Source: Ascarosepion bandense (taxonomy: Eukaryota; Mollusca; Cephalopoda; Sepiida; Sepiidae). Taken from it: 64,000 nucleotides of DNA. The position numbers and the translations under genes were made by a program. Shown here piece by piece: positions 42,950-53,289 of the stretch. The stretch spans positions 459,501-523,500 of the forward strand of contig JBBBDQ010000310.1 in NCBI GenBank assembly GCA_037127315.1, in the 5' to 3' direction. Position 1 is the first letter of the stretch. The number at the start of each line of letters is the position of its first letter. Below the pieces are notes generated by a model that did no database searches, was not told the DNA's origin, and saw only the letters and a list, made by a program, of their open reading frames with translations.

Positions 42950-43372
42950 AATGTTCTTGACCAGGCATCTCGGTTTCAATCCTTTCTCGCCGCCGTAACG
43001 TAGCTTCCCTGTGCCTGTTCTCTAAATACTTTCATGGAAAATATTCTGATGAACTTTCCTCTATGGTACATAGACTTTATGAATTTAAGTGCAGATTGGC
43101 GGCAAGATCTCATCATTTTACAGTGGAAATGGCTTCATGTAACCGTAAGTTCTATGCTAACAATTTCTTCTCTTGCTTGTGGAACATACTTTTGTTTTTT
43201 TGCTTCCTAGTGAAGTTTATCGTCAAAAACTGAAATGCAGTGTCAATCGTTATCTTCTGTCTTCTAGATTCTTGTTCTTTTATTAATAATGTCGTTATTC
43301 ATATTCTCGAACAGTCCTTGCGTCTTAATTGTTTTATTGACTTATTTGAGGTGGAGTGATTAAAAATATTTG
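42950..43372 (+). mobile_element. LINE family L-A, 3' fragment
   Basis: Translates RRRNVASLCLFSKYFHGKYS then DELSSMVHRLYEFKC and ASCNRKFYANNFFS, the after-RT region of L-A. Ends with GGTGGAGTGATTAAAAA near 43372, matching the L-A 3' end. Confidence 0.85.
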
Positions 43373-43374
43373 TA

Positions 43375-43904
43375 GCTGCCTTTGTTCGAAGAAAAAAAGG
43401 ATTGTTCCATTACAACAATATTTTCATAGTTTATTTGTTTATTTTTTTAATATTAATTAATATACACAAAAAGCAAAACCAAAGGAACTAAGCATTGAAG
43501 TGATCGAGCAAAATTACATTTTATTCAAAGAAAAATTATTAAACAGAAAAAAATTTTCCCACTGATATACTGATATATCTGAAATTATTTTGCATAAACC
43601 ATTTATAGAAATAATAGCACTATACACGGAAATACCTCGATTGGGATTTGAATAAAATATATACAATATAATGCTCTCGCCGAAAAGAATCGATTAGCAA
43701 AAGAAACTCTCAGATGATCAACAATTTTAAATTATTATGAACATTTTTCATGATAAGCGTTTGCAATTTCTAAGAAAACTGCTTTGCATATACTCTTAGT
43801 CGTCATCCATTAATTAGAGAGCAACCTATTTGTTTCGTTTTCGATGATAACACCTTTTAAGTTCTCTTCTTTTTGTTGTATGAAAGAATTTTCTCGAAAT
43901 GACA
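43375..43904. other. No gene seen
   Basis: AT-rich spacer. Confidence 0.4.
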
Positions 43905-44330
43905 ATTCGTTCTGGGTATGACGATAAACTACATCTGGCAGTAAGGCCTCGAGATCGAGAGATTTTGAGGGACGTGGGACCACCTCTTAATTGCTGTTGT
44001 TCACAGGCTCACTCTGACCCGGGGTGGTAGCACCTGTTAGGGTCCCAGCTATAGGCAAATAGTTAACTCCCAAATTGGGGTCAAAACACTATGAAAATAT
44101 AAAAATACATTTTATAGTCAAAATATCAACAATACACTTCTGAGAAAATTACCAGCAATACTCTTGACAAAAATCATCTTTATAAAAATACGTCACTGAA
44201 GCCTGATCTACAAACTGATTTCTTACAAAGAATGCATATTGTATTCATACAAGCCTATCCTAAAATAATATTAAATTGCCCATATTATTACATATCAAGT
44301 TTGATATGCCGTAGACCAAAATAAACCATA
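43905..44330. repeat. Dispersed repeat Z, copy 1
   Basis: Matches 62790-63345 at both ends. 43908-44115 shares CTGGGTATGACGRTAAMCTR, GGACCACCTCTTAATTGCTG, GTGGTAGCACCTGTTAGGGT, CCCAGCTATRGG and GTCAAAACACTATGAAAATA. The right end shares TTGATATGCCGT. Its middle consists of degenerate 25-35-base units around AAWACATTTTTGA. The family is not named here; no coding function is supported. Confidence 0.85.
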
Positions 44331-44334
44331 AACC

Positions 44335-45775
44335 AACCAAATGACATTAATTCTCTCACCTCTGTTTTCCTTACTTCTGAAATAATAAATGTGTGACACT
44401 CGCATATAATTAAGAAGAAAAGCACAATCGGAAAACTAACGAGAATTACCGAGCATTTACATCAAAATTTTCAGCCACTTTCCATCATTGAGTTTTAAGT
44501 TACTGTATTAACTACCTTACAAACAGCATTCGAACCTTGACTTTTATTTTGGATTTTGCTGCTTGTGGAAAAACCGCAAAGCATTATCTTGTTCAACATC
44601 GATGCTGTCAAGTAAATATTTATAAGGTTATCTACTCTCACATTTAAGTAATAGCTGCAAAGGCCACCGTGAAATAGATTTATAATTTATTGATTCTATG
44701 TAATAGGCATGTCTTTTCAAGTAAATATATCTGTATTTATACAGAAAATGACTTTGTAAAGTTTCGAATTATATCATTCCATATTGTAAACAGAGGTTGC
44801 CAAATATTAAATGTTGACTTTCTTTACATTCTCGTTTTCTTTGCCTTCTTTCTTTTCTATTTTTTTTTCATCTACTTTCTTTTCCTTTTCGTCTATACAT
44901 GCCTGTTTTTTCTATTTCCATCTATTGATTTTGCTTTCTCAGAGTATTTCACTTCAGTCCCCCCTATCTCTCTTCGTCTTTATCAATATTCTTTCTCTTA
45001 TTTCTCCTTTTCTACATATATATTAGCTAATTTCAGGATTAAGTTGAATAGCTGTTAATATTTTGATGGAAAATGTCTATTAGCTTTAAGCATACATACT
45101 TCAATTTCAAAAGGATTTCGTCTGATACAAATCTACAAATTTGATTGAATTCTGCTTCAATAGGTTTTGAAACGTGCTCACAAACCATTACACTATTATA
45201 AGATATGTATGTGATCGCCGTGTTTATTTGTGTATTACACACGTTTATGAGTAGAGAGTAAAATGTTAGTAAAAAATACTTATCTGTTATAAAATGATCG
45301 ATGAAAGAAATTCCGAAAATATAAGTAATCAATATTTGGATTTGATTTTGTTACTTCACCGTATTAAATGGCCTCGCCGATCCCGAATAGTTCAAACGTT
45401 AAGTTAATACACGAAATTAAAGTATCTGATAAAGTTATGTTTATATGCGTAATGAAATTATATAATCTATAATCTTCGTTATCAATTTTACGATGTTGTA
45501 ATATTTAATGCAAATGATAAGTGCCTATATGTAATCAAATACGCTATTTATGGAAAAATGTCGAAATATTGTTTGAACATTAAGAAATAAGGTTTAGTAG
45601 TGTAACATTCACATACAGACATGGATAAATAATCTCTCTCCCTCCCCCCTCTCTCTCTTCCTCCCTCTCTCCATCTGAAATCGAAAGATGTTTGTGATGA
45701 AATGTAAAACCTATCATATCAGGAATAGGCAGCGCCTCACATGAAATACACGACAAATTAAGCAAAATCTTAATA
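44335..45775. other. No gene recognised; pyrimidine-rich tract at 44820-45040
   Basis: The tract explains the F/S/L-rich open frames at 44690-45058. A short (CT)n/(TCCC) run lies at 45636-45675. Otherwise AT-rich. Confidence 0.4.
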
Positions 45776-46053
45776 CCTCTTCTCGGCACAATCAGTCCAT
45801 CATGTAAAAAACCCAGGTGACTTTTTGAACAAACTAAAAACATAGACATCAAATTCAAATATATGGTAAGTTGAGACATAAAATCCTTGTACACTAATGT
45901 TCCTATAGATAAGTGTCTAATTCAATCAAAAACACACTTAACAACAGCAAAAATAAAATTATCTCTCTTTACACAGAAAGTCATAAGACTATGCAATCTA
46001 ATCACTAAGCAATGTTTCTTTACTTTCAATGACCACAAAAATTTGGTTTACCG

Positions 46054-46293
46054 ATGAGTTCGCCTGTCAACGGCGTTCTCGCTTGTTTATTTTTAGAATT
46101 TCTAGACATTTTACCACCAAACTCTTCCTATTTCAGATATACAGACGACTCCCTACTAATATACCCACAAACTACTAAAATAACAGATCTTGTCAACAAA
46201 CGTAACAACATTGAACCTACAGTAGGCTTTACCTTCGTAACTGAATTTAATTATACTCTTCCTTTCCTAGATAGCATATTACACGAAAAATAA
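46054..46293 (+). pseudogene. PLE P2 reverse transcriptase fragment
   Basis: 80 codons: MSSPVNGVLACLFLEFLDIL, PPNSSYFRYTDDSLLIYPQ, VNKRNNIEPTVGFTFVTEFN and LPFLDSILHE. MSSPVNG corresponds to the MGSPLSG motif; the YxDD box reads YTDD with both aspartates kept. LPFLD is the next RT motif. The 5' coding part is eroded and the 3' part is lost to the insertion. Confidence 0.85.
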
Positions 46294-46314
46294 CTTCGAA
46301 ATCAATTTTGACAT

Positions 46315-46430
46315 TCAGTCAGTTAAGTGCCATACGCGATACACGAATTGGCAGAAGATTATCCCACAGTAGGTTGCCATTGCTTTCTGTGGTAGACTGG
46401 TTACCGACCAAGGCTATAGAACCCAATCTG
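46315..46430. repeat. Dispersed repeat Y, copy 2
   Basis: Matches 15785-15910 (see there), with a deletion of about 7 bases after GATACACGA. Confidence 0.8.
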
Positions 46431-46479
46431 TCCTATTATTTAACCCATAACTGGAGGAAGAGACAGATTAATACCTTTC

Positions 46480-46590
46480 TAAGGGTATTTGCGCGTAAGT
46501 GAATGCAAGGAATTCAAATGGAATTCGAACTCGGCTCCCCAATTTCTCATTCCGAGCCGATATCCACTGAGCCACATTGACAAGAAAAAA
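46480..46590 (-). mobile_element. tRNA-derived SINE (family S1), minus strand
   Basis: On the minus strand: A-box TGGCTCAGTGGATATCGG (46558-46575) and B-box GAGTTCGAATTCC (46520-46532). Same family as 3330-3485. It lies next to the telomere-like tract. Confidence 0.8.
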
Positions 46591-46614
46591 CAAAAGGAAA
46601 AAAATACACGCAAT

Positions 46615-46653
46615 AACCCTATCCCTAACCCTAACCCAACCCCTAACCCTAAG
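46615..46653. repeat. Interstitial telomere-like repeat
   Basis: Consecutive AACCCT/CCCTAA units (AACCCTATCCCTAACCCTAA and on) over about 39 bases; a single further unit appears at 46759-46769 after a repeated ACACGCAATAAC leader. TTAGGG is the usual metazoan, including molluscan, telomere unit. Confidence 0.85.
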
Positions 46654-46659
46654 CCAATT

Positions 46660-47144
46660 ATCACTTATTTTCATATATTTGAAAGTTAACTTTCTTCTCA
46701 AATTAAGAATACGCAACTTTCTTAAATTCATTACCAGGAAAAAAAAAAAACACGCAATAACTCTAACCCTAAATTTCTATTTGAAAGTTAACTTTTTTAA
46801 ACGAAAATTCTACAGCTCCCCCCACAAAAAAAGAGAAAACGCAAAATACAAGCAACTTTCAGCAGAAATTGAGTCCGAAACAAAACAAATCGCGTAATAA
46901 TTGCACAAGGAAGTAAATAGGCCGAAAATGAGCTTACTATGCATAAAGTCATTCTGCACTGTATAACATTTTTCAACAGTGGTTACGGGGTGAGATAAAC
47001 AGCGAGAAGAAGTTCAATTTTTTTCTGGTTGCTAACATCAATAAGGGAAGGTTTCTTCAATAAATAATTATCGATTTGAATTCAGCATATACATTTGCAT
47101 GGAAATAAGGATGTTTTGGAAAAAATTGAAGAGGTAAAGGCCTT
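46660..47144. other. Rest of the composite insertion; no gene
   Basis: Contains the duplicated words TTTGAAAGTTAACTTT (46677 and 46782) and CACGCAATAAC (46607 and 46748), so part of the telomere-adjacent sequence is itself duplicated. Confidence 0.5.
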
Positions 47145-47336
47145 TGGGGAACAAATCAAAAATTTACCAAAAATTCAAAGAAAACGTTTAATTTCCATCA
47201 TTTTAAAATCTCATAACAGTATTACACTGCACAGGAAAGAATTCTCTTCAAATATGATCGACAACGTTTTTTAAATACTTAATAATTTCTGTTAATCTTA
47301 TGAATAATTTGTGGGTATTTTACCAGTTACTAACAA

Positions 47337-47466
47337 TTTTCTAAAGCAGCTTAGATCTGGCACAAAGCCGAAAGTATGGGGCACCCAGTGAAGATCGAAC
47401 TCACTACACAATTGTAATGATTCTAGCAAAGCAAACTTCCTAACCGTTACATCACGTCAAGGCATC
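47337..47466 (-). mobile_element. tRNA-derived SINE (family S2), nested in PLE P2
   Basis: On the minus strand: A-box TGATGTAACGGTTAGGAAG (47436-47454), B-box GAGTTCGATCTTC (47390-47402) and tail CTTTCGGCTTTGTGCCAGAT. Flanked by CAGTTACTAACAA (47324-47336) and CAGTTACCAACAA (47467-47479), a 13-bp duplication with one mismatch. Same family as the SINE in Tc1 at 24118. Confidence 0.9.
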
Positions 47467-47582
47467 CAGTTACCAACAACGTTTTGTATATAGATACGTT
47501 ATTTTAAATAAAATTCATTTAATCTTTTTGCCTTGATTAAGTTTATCATCTTTGACTAAAAAGGAAAAACGAAATATGACAT

Positions 47583-47735
47583 CACTTTCTAAATATTTTT
47601 GGAAGTTAAAAGAGGAAAATAAAACACCCGAAGTTAAATGGAAAATTCTCAAGCAAGCTAGAATCTCTATGTCGAGGAACGAACCATGGTACCCTGTCTA
47701 CAAGAGAAAATGGAAATTTTAAAATACATGAAAAA
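47583..47735 (+). mobile_element. Penelope-like element P3, endonuclease C-terminal fragment
   Basis: Translates SKYFWKLKEENKTPEVKWKI then LKQAR, the WxLK...WxI motif following the GIY-YIG core in this PLE branch. It begins right after the P2 tail. The non-coding AT-rich region downstream to the hammerhead at 48611 is probably its 3' region. Confidence 0.75.
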
Positions 47736-47739
47736 TGAC

Positions 47740-48330
47740 ATGTTACTAAATTAAATGCATGAAACTAAAGAAAATTATGAATTACAGTCCTGCTAGTATT
47801 ACTAAATCTAAGGTATGAAATTATAGTAATTGTTAACATTTTATAGTATTAACCTTACTATCTTGATAATTTATTTTAACTAAATGATCATTCTTCTTAT
47901 GTTATTTTATCTTTATTTTCTATTACAAATTGTGATCTATTGCCTTAAGTATTTTTATTGCACGCAATAATTACTGCTTGTATATTTAACCTTAATATAT
48001 TTATATATTTATCAATTATTTATTTTTTATTATTTTCATATTTATTATTATTATTATTATTTTATTATTATTTTTATGATTTTGTTATATATTATATATT
48101 TATTATTATAATTATTTTTATATATTTTTTATTTATTTTATGTTTATTTTAATTTATATTGTTTTATTTGATTTTAATTTTCTAAATTTTTTCTAATTTG
48201 TTATATTAGGTCTAATGAATTTATATATTCGTGTTAGGTTTTTAAATATCCTTTATTTTACGTTTTATGAATATTTTTTTCTGCTAAATATTTTTTTAAT
48301 GCTAAAAGATTTGAGTTGAAAAATTGCAAC
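47740..48330. other. Very AT-rich stretch, likely P3 3' non-coding region; no gene
   Basis: Contains (TTA)n-like sequence at 48040-48165. No coding signal. Confidence 0.45.
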
Positions 48331-48379
48331 CGATGTCAATATCTGTCTGCAATTCATTTCCTGTCAAATTTAAAAATTT

Positions 48380-48545
48380 TTCTCTTTTAGTCGTTTCCAT
48401 TGGCTCTTCTCTCTCTACATGTTCTCACTTATTTTCCTCTTCACCTTCTATTTCTTCTGTATCTTTCCCTTTCCTCTTTTTTTTCCTTTTCTTGATTTCT
48501 CATTTTATTTTTTTTTATCTTTTTCCTTCTTTCTTTCTCCCATTT
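48380..48545. repeat. Pyrimidine-rich low-complexity tract
   Basis: TC-rich on the plus strand; open frames here are F/S/L translations of the tract. Confidence 0.8.
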
Positions 48546-48610
48546 TAAAAAAATATCTTTTTACCGCGTACGGAAAAAATTCCAATAATAAACGTTTATT
48601 GCCATCATTG

Positions 48611-48677
48611 TTAACTACCTGATGAGACATTGTTCTTTTAATTTCGAAACAAAATGTATAATTTTGTAGTAGATTAA
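48611..48677 (+). ncRNA. Type-I hammerhead ribozyme motif with canonical core
   Basis: Stem I TTAACTAC (48611-48618) pairs with GTAG-A-TTAA (48669-48677) with one bulged A. The core CTGATGA (48619-48625) is canonical. Stem II is G-C, A-U, a mismatch, A-U, U-A with a 10-base loop. GAAA is at 48646-48649. Stem III ACAAAA pairs with TTTTGT (48649-48654, 48662-48667), and the cleavage triplet GUA ends at 48668. All conserved core positions are present. It lies between two P3 PLE pieces, where a terminal-repeat hammerhead is expected. Confidence 0.75.
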
Positions 48678-48744
48678 TAATAGATATTCATTGTTCTTTT
48701 AACTTTGTGAAACTTGCCGATGAAGAATCCGATGTCACGGTGAT

Positions 48745-49330
48745 GACTTTGATGTTCCCATGGGAGCATTTGATTCCGCCCAATTCGCAGATTTGGTATA
48801 ATTTATTTCCTAAACACCCTTAGTAAGATACTTGACTTCAAACAAATAGGTCTATACAGGAATGACGGACTCATCATTATCCGTAATAGTAATGGTCCAC
48901 TATCATCTCGGGTAAAAAAGAAAATCATAGGAAAACCTTTAAATTGCTTGGATTTAAGATAGAAATTTCCTCCAATTTAAAAATAGTCAACTTCTTAGAT
49001 AATACTTTAAATTTGTCGAACAATACATTTAAACTCTACCAAAGAAATAATGAAGCCCTAACCTACATAAATGTTTACTCCAACCATTCCAAGAAATAAT
49101 TAAACAAATCCCTGCCGTCGTAAATGCTAGGATCAACAAATTATCGTCTACTAGAAAAATATTCAATGAAAATAAGACCTCTTACAATAACGCCCCCCAA
49201 AAGAGGCTTCAAACAGGAATTGCAACACATAGAACGCCCCAAATGTACAAATAAACCCAAAAATAAAAAAGAAGACTATTATGGTTCAAACCCACTTTCT
49301 GTCAACTATCTAATATTAATATCGAGAAAC
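48745..49330 (+). pseudogene. PLE P3 reverse transcriptase fragment
   Basis: Pieces: DVPMGAFDSAQFADL, TLSKILDFKQIGLYRNDGLI (the catalytic box reads YRNDG, with the first aspartate of the family YRDDG changed to Asn), IIRNSNGPLSSRVKKKIIGK, VNFLDNTLNLSNNTFKLYQR and then NNEALTYINVYSNHSK. This order is characteristic of a PLE branch common in cnidarians and molluscs. It lacks the N-terminal RT part. Confidence 0.8.
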
Positions 49331-49900
49331 ATTTTCTGAAACTGATCGACAAACATTTTAAGCAGAACAACCCACTAAATAGGAAAACGTTAAAAATTAG
49401 TTATTCCTGCACTAATAACATCATCAACTCACACTCACACAATAATAGTATACTGAATAAATTTTATAACAATCATCAAACAGATTGTAACTGTAGAGTC
49501 CAAAACAAATGCCCAATTAGAGGTATATGCAAATCCGAAAAGTTCATATTCCAAGTAAACAGTTATACTGGTGAACACGGAAACGAAAAAAAGTGTATAT
49601 ACAGGAATTTCCGGCGGACAATAGAAACCGTGCCTATATTATCAAAAGGAATCTTTCTCTAAACCCCACCTGAAATATCAAACAGCTCTCTCGAAACATT
49701 TCTGGGAATTAAAAGACAGAAATCTCTCCCCTCAGATTGAATGAAAGATTATAGGGAAATCTCAAACCCCTCAGAAGCAGATGCAATTTATGCTTAGACA
49801 AAAAGATTAGGATTATCAAATTAAAAGAAACTAACCAATTATTAAATCAAAGAAATTAATTAATTTTCAAATGCCGTCATAAAAATAAATTTAAACTATC
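49330..49900 (+). pseudogene. PLE P3 connector and GIY-YIG remnant
   Basis: KLIDKHFKQNNPLNRKTLKI then SYSCTNNIINSHS, CNCRVQNKCPIRGICKSEKF (Cys-rich zinc-binding-like block before the nuclease), NSYTGEHG in place of YxG, then SLPSD..LCLDKKIRIIKLKE and NQRN..KCRHKNKF at the end. Family features are clear although the GIY-YIG core itself is poor. Confidence 0.75.
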
Positions 49901-49929
49901 TAATACACAGAATCTTAGAATTACCCCGT

Positions 49930-50985
49930 TCCGTCACACTTGCCGATTCATTCCTATTTTGCGTTGATCATTCATTGCAGAATTTTATGGACAGGAGAAG
50001 TTAAGGTGGAGATCTACCATGTAATGGTAGACATGCCAGTATATTTATGAAACGACTCTATATTATTTATGTATGAAGTTAAGAGTGTACTATTTTGCAA
50101 TGTGTGATTATAAATGTATTTTAATATAAATATTTCACGTGTGTTCACCTAGCTGTAAGGTTATATAGGGTTATTTTGTGTATATAGATGCACCTTTTTA
50201 TATGTATACTTCATGCATAAGAGTGCTCCTAATCATATATATGTTTTACGTGTATATGGAGGCACCTGATTATATGCATGTTGGCGTTAATCTTGGATTA
50301 AGGATGTAGTCGATCATACCCTCCTGAATTGATTATACCCTCCTGTATTGATCAGTTTACTCATGTATGTACAAGTTGATATCGAAATCCAAATGATATA
50401 TGCCGTTATATGCATGTAACGTTTGTCATGATGCATGGAATGTGAAACATACCATCACGTTTGGGGAAGATGTGTGGACATGTATGTGTATACAAGCTCA
50501 TATTGTTCTTATATATACACGTATAATTGAGATTGTTCCGCATTTGCAGGGCAGACATCACATAAAAATTCAAGTACTCTCTTCTTTGTTTCCAACGAAA
50601 GTTTCCTGTTTCTCAATACACTGCTTAGATTCCGGAATGCCTCCCTGGCCATGCCAATACTCCTTCGGATCTCAACCGAGATTAAAACAAAATTTTATTG
50701 CGCTGCTGTCGTTTCGATTTTAAAAAACGCACAAAAGTTTTTAATTTTTCTTTTTTCAGTGGATTGTTGGAATACAGTCCACTGTATTGTTTACCATAAT
50801 CTCATATTAAGGAGCGCAGTAAATTTTCTATTATGTAAATTGCTCGGAAAAATGACAGGTTAGTCGAAATAAATTCTATGGTGCGACCGATATATATTGA
50901 TGACTGTTTATCAGCAGAGACAGTTTTCCAAGGCAAAAGAGGATCGGTATATAACTTTATTTTTTTATAAAGTGTTTTTGTGAAA
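49930..50985. other. No gene recognised
   Basis: A small hairpin TCTACCAT/ATGGTAGA lies at 50012-50030. The open frame at 50400-50723 has no recognisable motif. Confidence 0.35.
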
Positions 50986-50989
50986 AAGT

Positions 50990-51895
50990 GTTTTTAGTAA
51001 CACCGCCATTTACTACCATCTCAATAGAAAATTTGCAAAGGCTGACCAAGTAAACCTGGCCATTGCCCTTCAAAAGGACCTCTAATCTGTGATTGAACGG
51101 GGTCGGAAATGGCTCGTAAATTTTACTGTTTTCAAAACGAAGCTGCTCTTTAACAACTACGGAGAAACTTTCCTACCTTTCATTAGAATGGATGACGCTA
51201 GTCTCCTAGAAAGCAACCTCCGTGTCCTCACTCTCTCTCAAACAAAATCAAATGGAATAACTATACCGAATATATAGCTGCATTTACTGCTAGGAAGGTT
51301 GGGTCATTGCGTCATGCCAGGAAATTTTTCTCATCAGTATCTATTTTGCACATTTATAAATCTACCATTGAAGTAGTCCGTGCATTGAATACTATTTCCA
51401 TATCTGGTCGGGATCTCCTGCTATTCTTCTTGAGGTTCTCGAAAAAATCCAAAGGAGTATCTGCAATATCGATCCTGACTTAGCAGCCCACCTTCAGTCA
51501 CTTTCTCACCGACGTGATATGTCTTCTCTCAGTCATTTCTACAAGTATTTTTATGGCAATTGCTCTGACAAGCTTCCCGCCCAGACCATACGTATTTACG
51601 CATTCTATCACGGCCCCACTCTTTTATACTCGAATTAGTTAAATGTTAATGTTCCTTTTCTACTCGAACAGTTTCTTTTCTACTACTTCCTCGTCTGTGG
51701 AACTATCTTCAATTTGCTTGCCTTCCTGACAGCTACAATCCCCAACTTCAATTGCCATCTTCTATCTCTTTCTCATCATTCTCTTATTCTTTTTAGACAT
51801 CCCCTGTACCTTGTTTTTTTTTTTATCTCACTGTGATCCTCTGCACACTAGTGGCAGTTCTGCTTGCTGTGAAATGATTATAGAAAAAAGTAGCT
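50990..51895 (+). mobile_element. LINE family L-A, 3' part
   Basis: Decayed sequence after the YADD box: RGRKWLVNFTVFKTKLLFNN, SLLESNLRVLTLS, EYYFHIWSGSPAILLEVLEK and IQRSICN, then DPDLAAHLQSLSHRRD, ending GAAATGATTATAGAAAAAAG near 51895. Frameshifts throughout. Confidence 0.85.
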
Positions 51896-52112
51896 ATTAA
51901 GGTTGACGTATGAACAGCAAGAATGTTATAAAATAGTTAAAGCAAAAATAAATGAAAATAAATAAATAATAACTTCTTCCCAACCTCACTGTATTTGTTT
52001 TATACTTGAGGATTCTTTATGTAAAGATGTTTGAGACGTCCTAACTAATCATGTACCAAGAAAACGAAAGTAGTGTGTTGTCCGGAAAGTTCATAACAAT
52101 CTTTAGTCATTC

Positions 52113-52680
52113 ATGTTCCAACACGTCAAATTTATCGGCAAATACAGAGCGTGCATTAGAATCAGCCCGGAGATAGGACGGGAACAGTGTGGATTCGTTA
52201 AAGATACCGTAACGAGGAATGCGATATACATGCTCAAAATGTTATCTGAAAGAGCAATACAAATACAGAAGAACCTTTATCTTTGCTTTATAGGCTACGC
52301 AAAGGCGTTTGACAAAGTACGCCACAAAGACTTGATAGAGATGATCGACAACTTCGACATTTTCGGAAAAGACGTTAAGATAATCAACAATCTATATTGG
52401 CAGCAAACCGACGGATAGAAAGTGTATTCAGCAGGTATACAAAAATAGAAAGGGACGTAAGAAGGATATGTTTTCTCGCCAGATCTATTCTTCTTATTAA
52501 GCGAAACATTTCTGAGAGAAATAAAATATTTGCCAAGATTCATCATTATCGGCCACAATCTCAACGATATAAGATATGCAGATGACACGGTGGTGATAAG
52601 ACACAAAAAGAAAAATGCACGACCTCCAACAGAAGGTAGCAAAAGAAATTGAGAAAAAAAAGACTGAGCATAAACTTCAA
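52113..52680 (+). pseudogene. L-B reverse transcriptase fragment
   Basis: ISPEIGREQCGFVKDTVTRN, MLSERAIQIQKNLYLCFIGY, AKAFDKVRHKDLIEMIDNF, NNLYWQQT, then in other frames VFSPDLFFLLSETFLREI, FIIIGHNLNDIRYADDTVVI (catalytic YADD intact). REQCGF, AFDKV and YADD are RT motifs in the expected order. Frameshifts occur near 52420 and 52490. It would reverse transcribe L-B RNA if intact. Confidence 0.85.
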
Positions 52681-53225
52681 GAAAACTTGAAAACTTGGTC
52701 ATCAACAAAAAGAAGACCCCAAAATGCCAACTACAAGTCGGAGAAACTAAAATAAAAAGTAAAGAAATTTAATTACCTGGAAAGTGTTCTGACAGAGGAT
52801 GGAAAGTGCAACATTGAGTTCCAAAGTCGCACTGACATGGCCAAGGACGCATTTCACAACCTAATCAGAGTACTGAGAGACAAAACAATTTCATTAGAAA
52901 AGAGTGTTGGACTGCTATGTAATATCTGTCATTCTGTATGAAAGTAATTGTTTGACGATCTCATTAAGGATGAAGGAGAAGCTTGAGGCAACAGAAAAAT
53001 AGCTAATGAAGAAGGAGGGCCTTCTCACAGGACGGATAGAAGGACAGAGAGACAGAGGAAAGCAGCGCAAGACCTACTTGATAGGGCTGAGGAAATGGAT
53101 GGTGGAGAGGGGTTTGGGAGGTATACTAAGAGTTAAAATATTGAGAGCGACAAGAGACAGAGCCTAGTGAAAATCCATGATCGGCTACGTCTTGAAGGGA
53201 AACGGCACATAGTGATAAAGATAAG
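52113..53225 (+). mobile_element. LINE family L-B (L2/CR1-like), RT and C-terminus
   Basis: The element starts abruptly within RT and reaches the ORF2 end and 3' terminus (GCTACGTCTTGAAGGGAAAC then GGCACATAG). It is the longest of four L-B fragments (others at 33326, 56055 and 59990). A stretch at 52078-52105 just upstream looks like a mariner end. Confidence 0.85.
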
Positions 53226-53289
53226 ATAGTACGGTTACATTTCCGATTAGAGCACATTCCAAACTATCTCTTGAGAAAGAAAGTTTAAA

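Larger units (their letters stand above)
45780..47565 (+). mobile_element. Penelope-like element P2, third copy, disrupted by insertions
   Basis: The left part 45780-46305 is collinear with 36250-36785 of the other P2 copy. The right part 47145-47565 is collinear with 37405-37640 (CAAAGAAAACGTTTAATTTC, TCTGTTAATCTTATGAATAA, ATAGATACGTTATTTTAAAT). Between them lies a composite of other repeats (46306-47144) replacing roughly 600 bases of the element. A SINE splits the right part at 47337-47466. Confidence 0.85.
48745..49925 (+). mobile_element. Penelope-like element P3, 5'-truncated and decayed
   Basis: Contains RT from the motif before the palm through the GIY-YIG C-terminus, over several frames and stops. 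Gene order and motifs fit the PLE branch with DVPMGAFDSAQ in place of the usual MGSPLG. The end near 49925 follows the KCRHKNKF C-terminal motif. Confidence 0.85.

Noticed and set aside
52078..52105. TTGTCCGGAAAGTTCATAAC, resembling a mariner end
   Set aside because: Only about 30 bases and no partner end, so not listed as an element.
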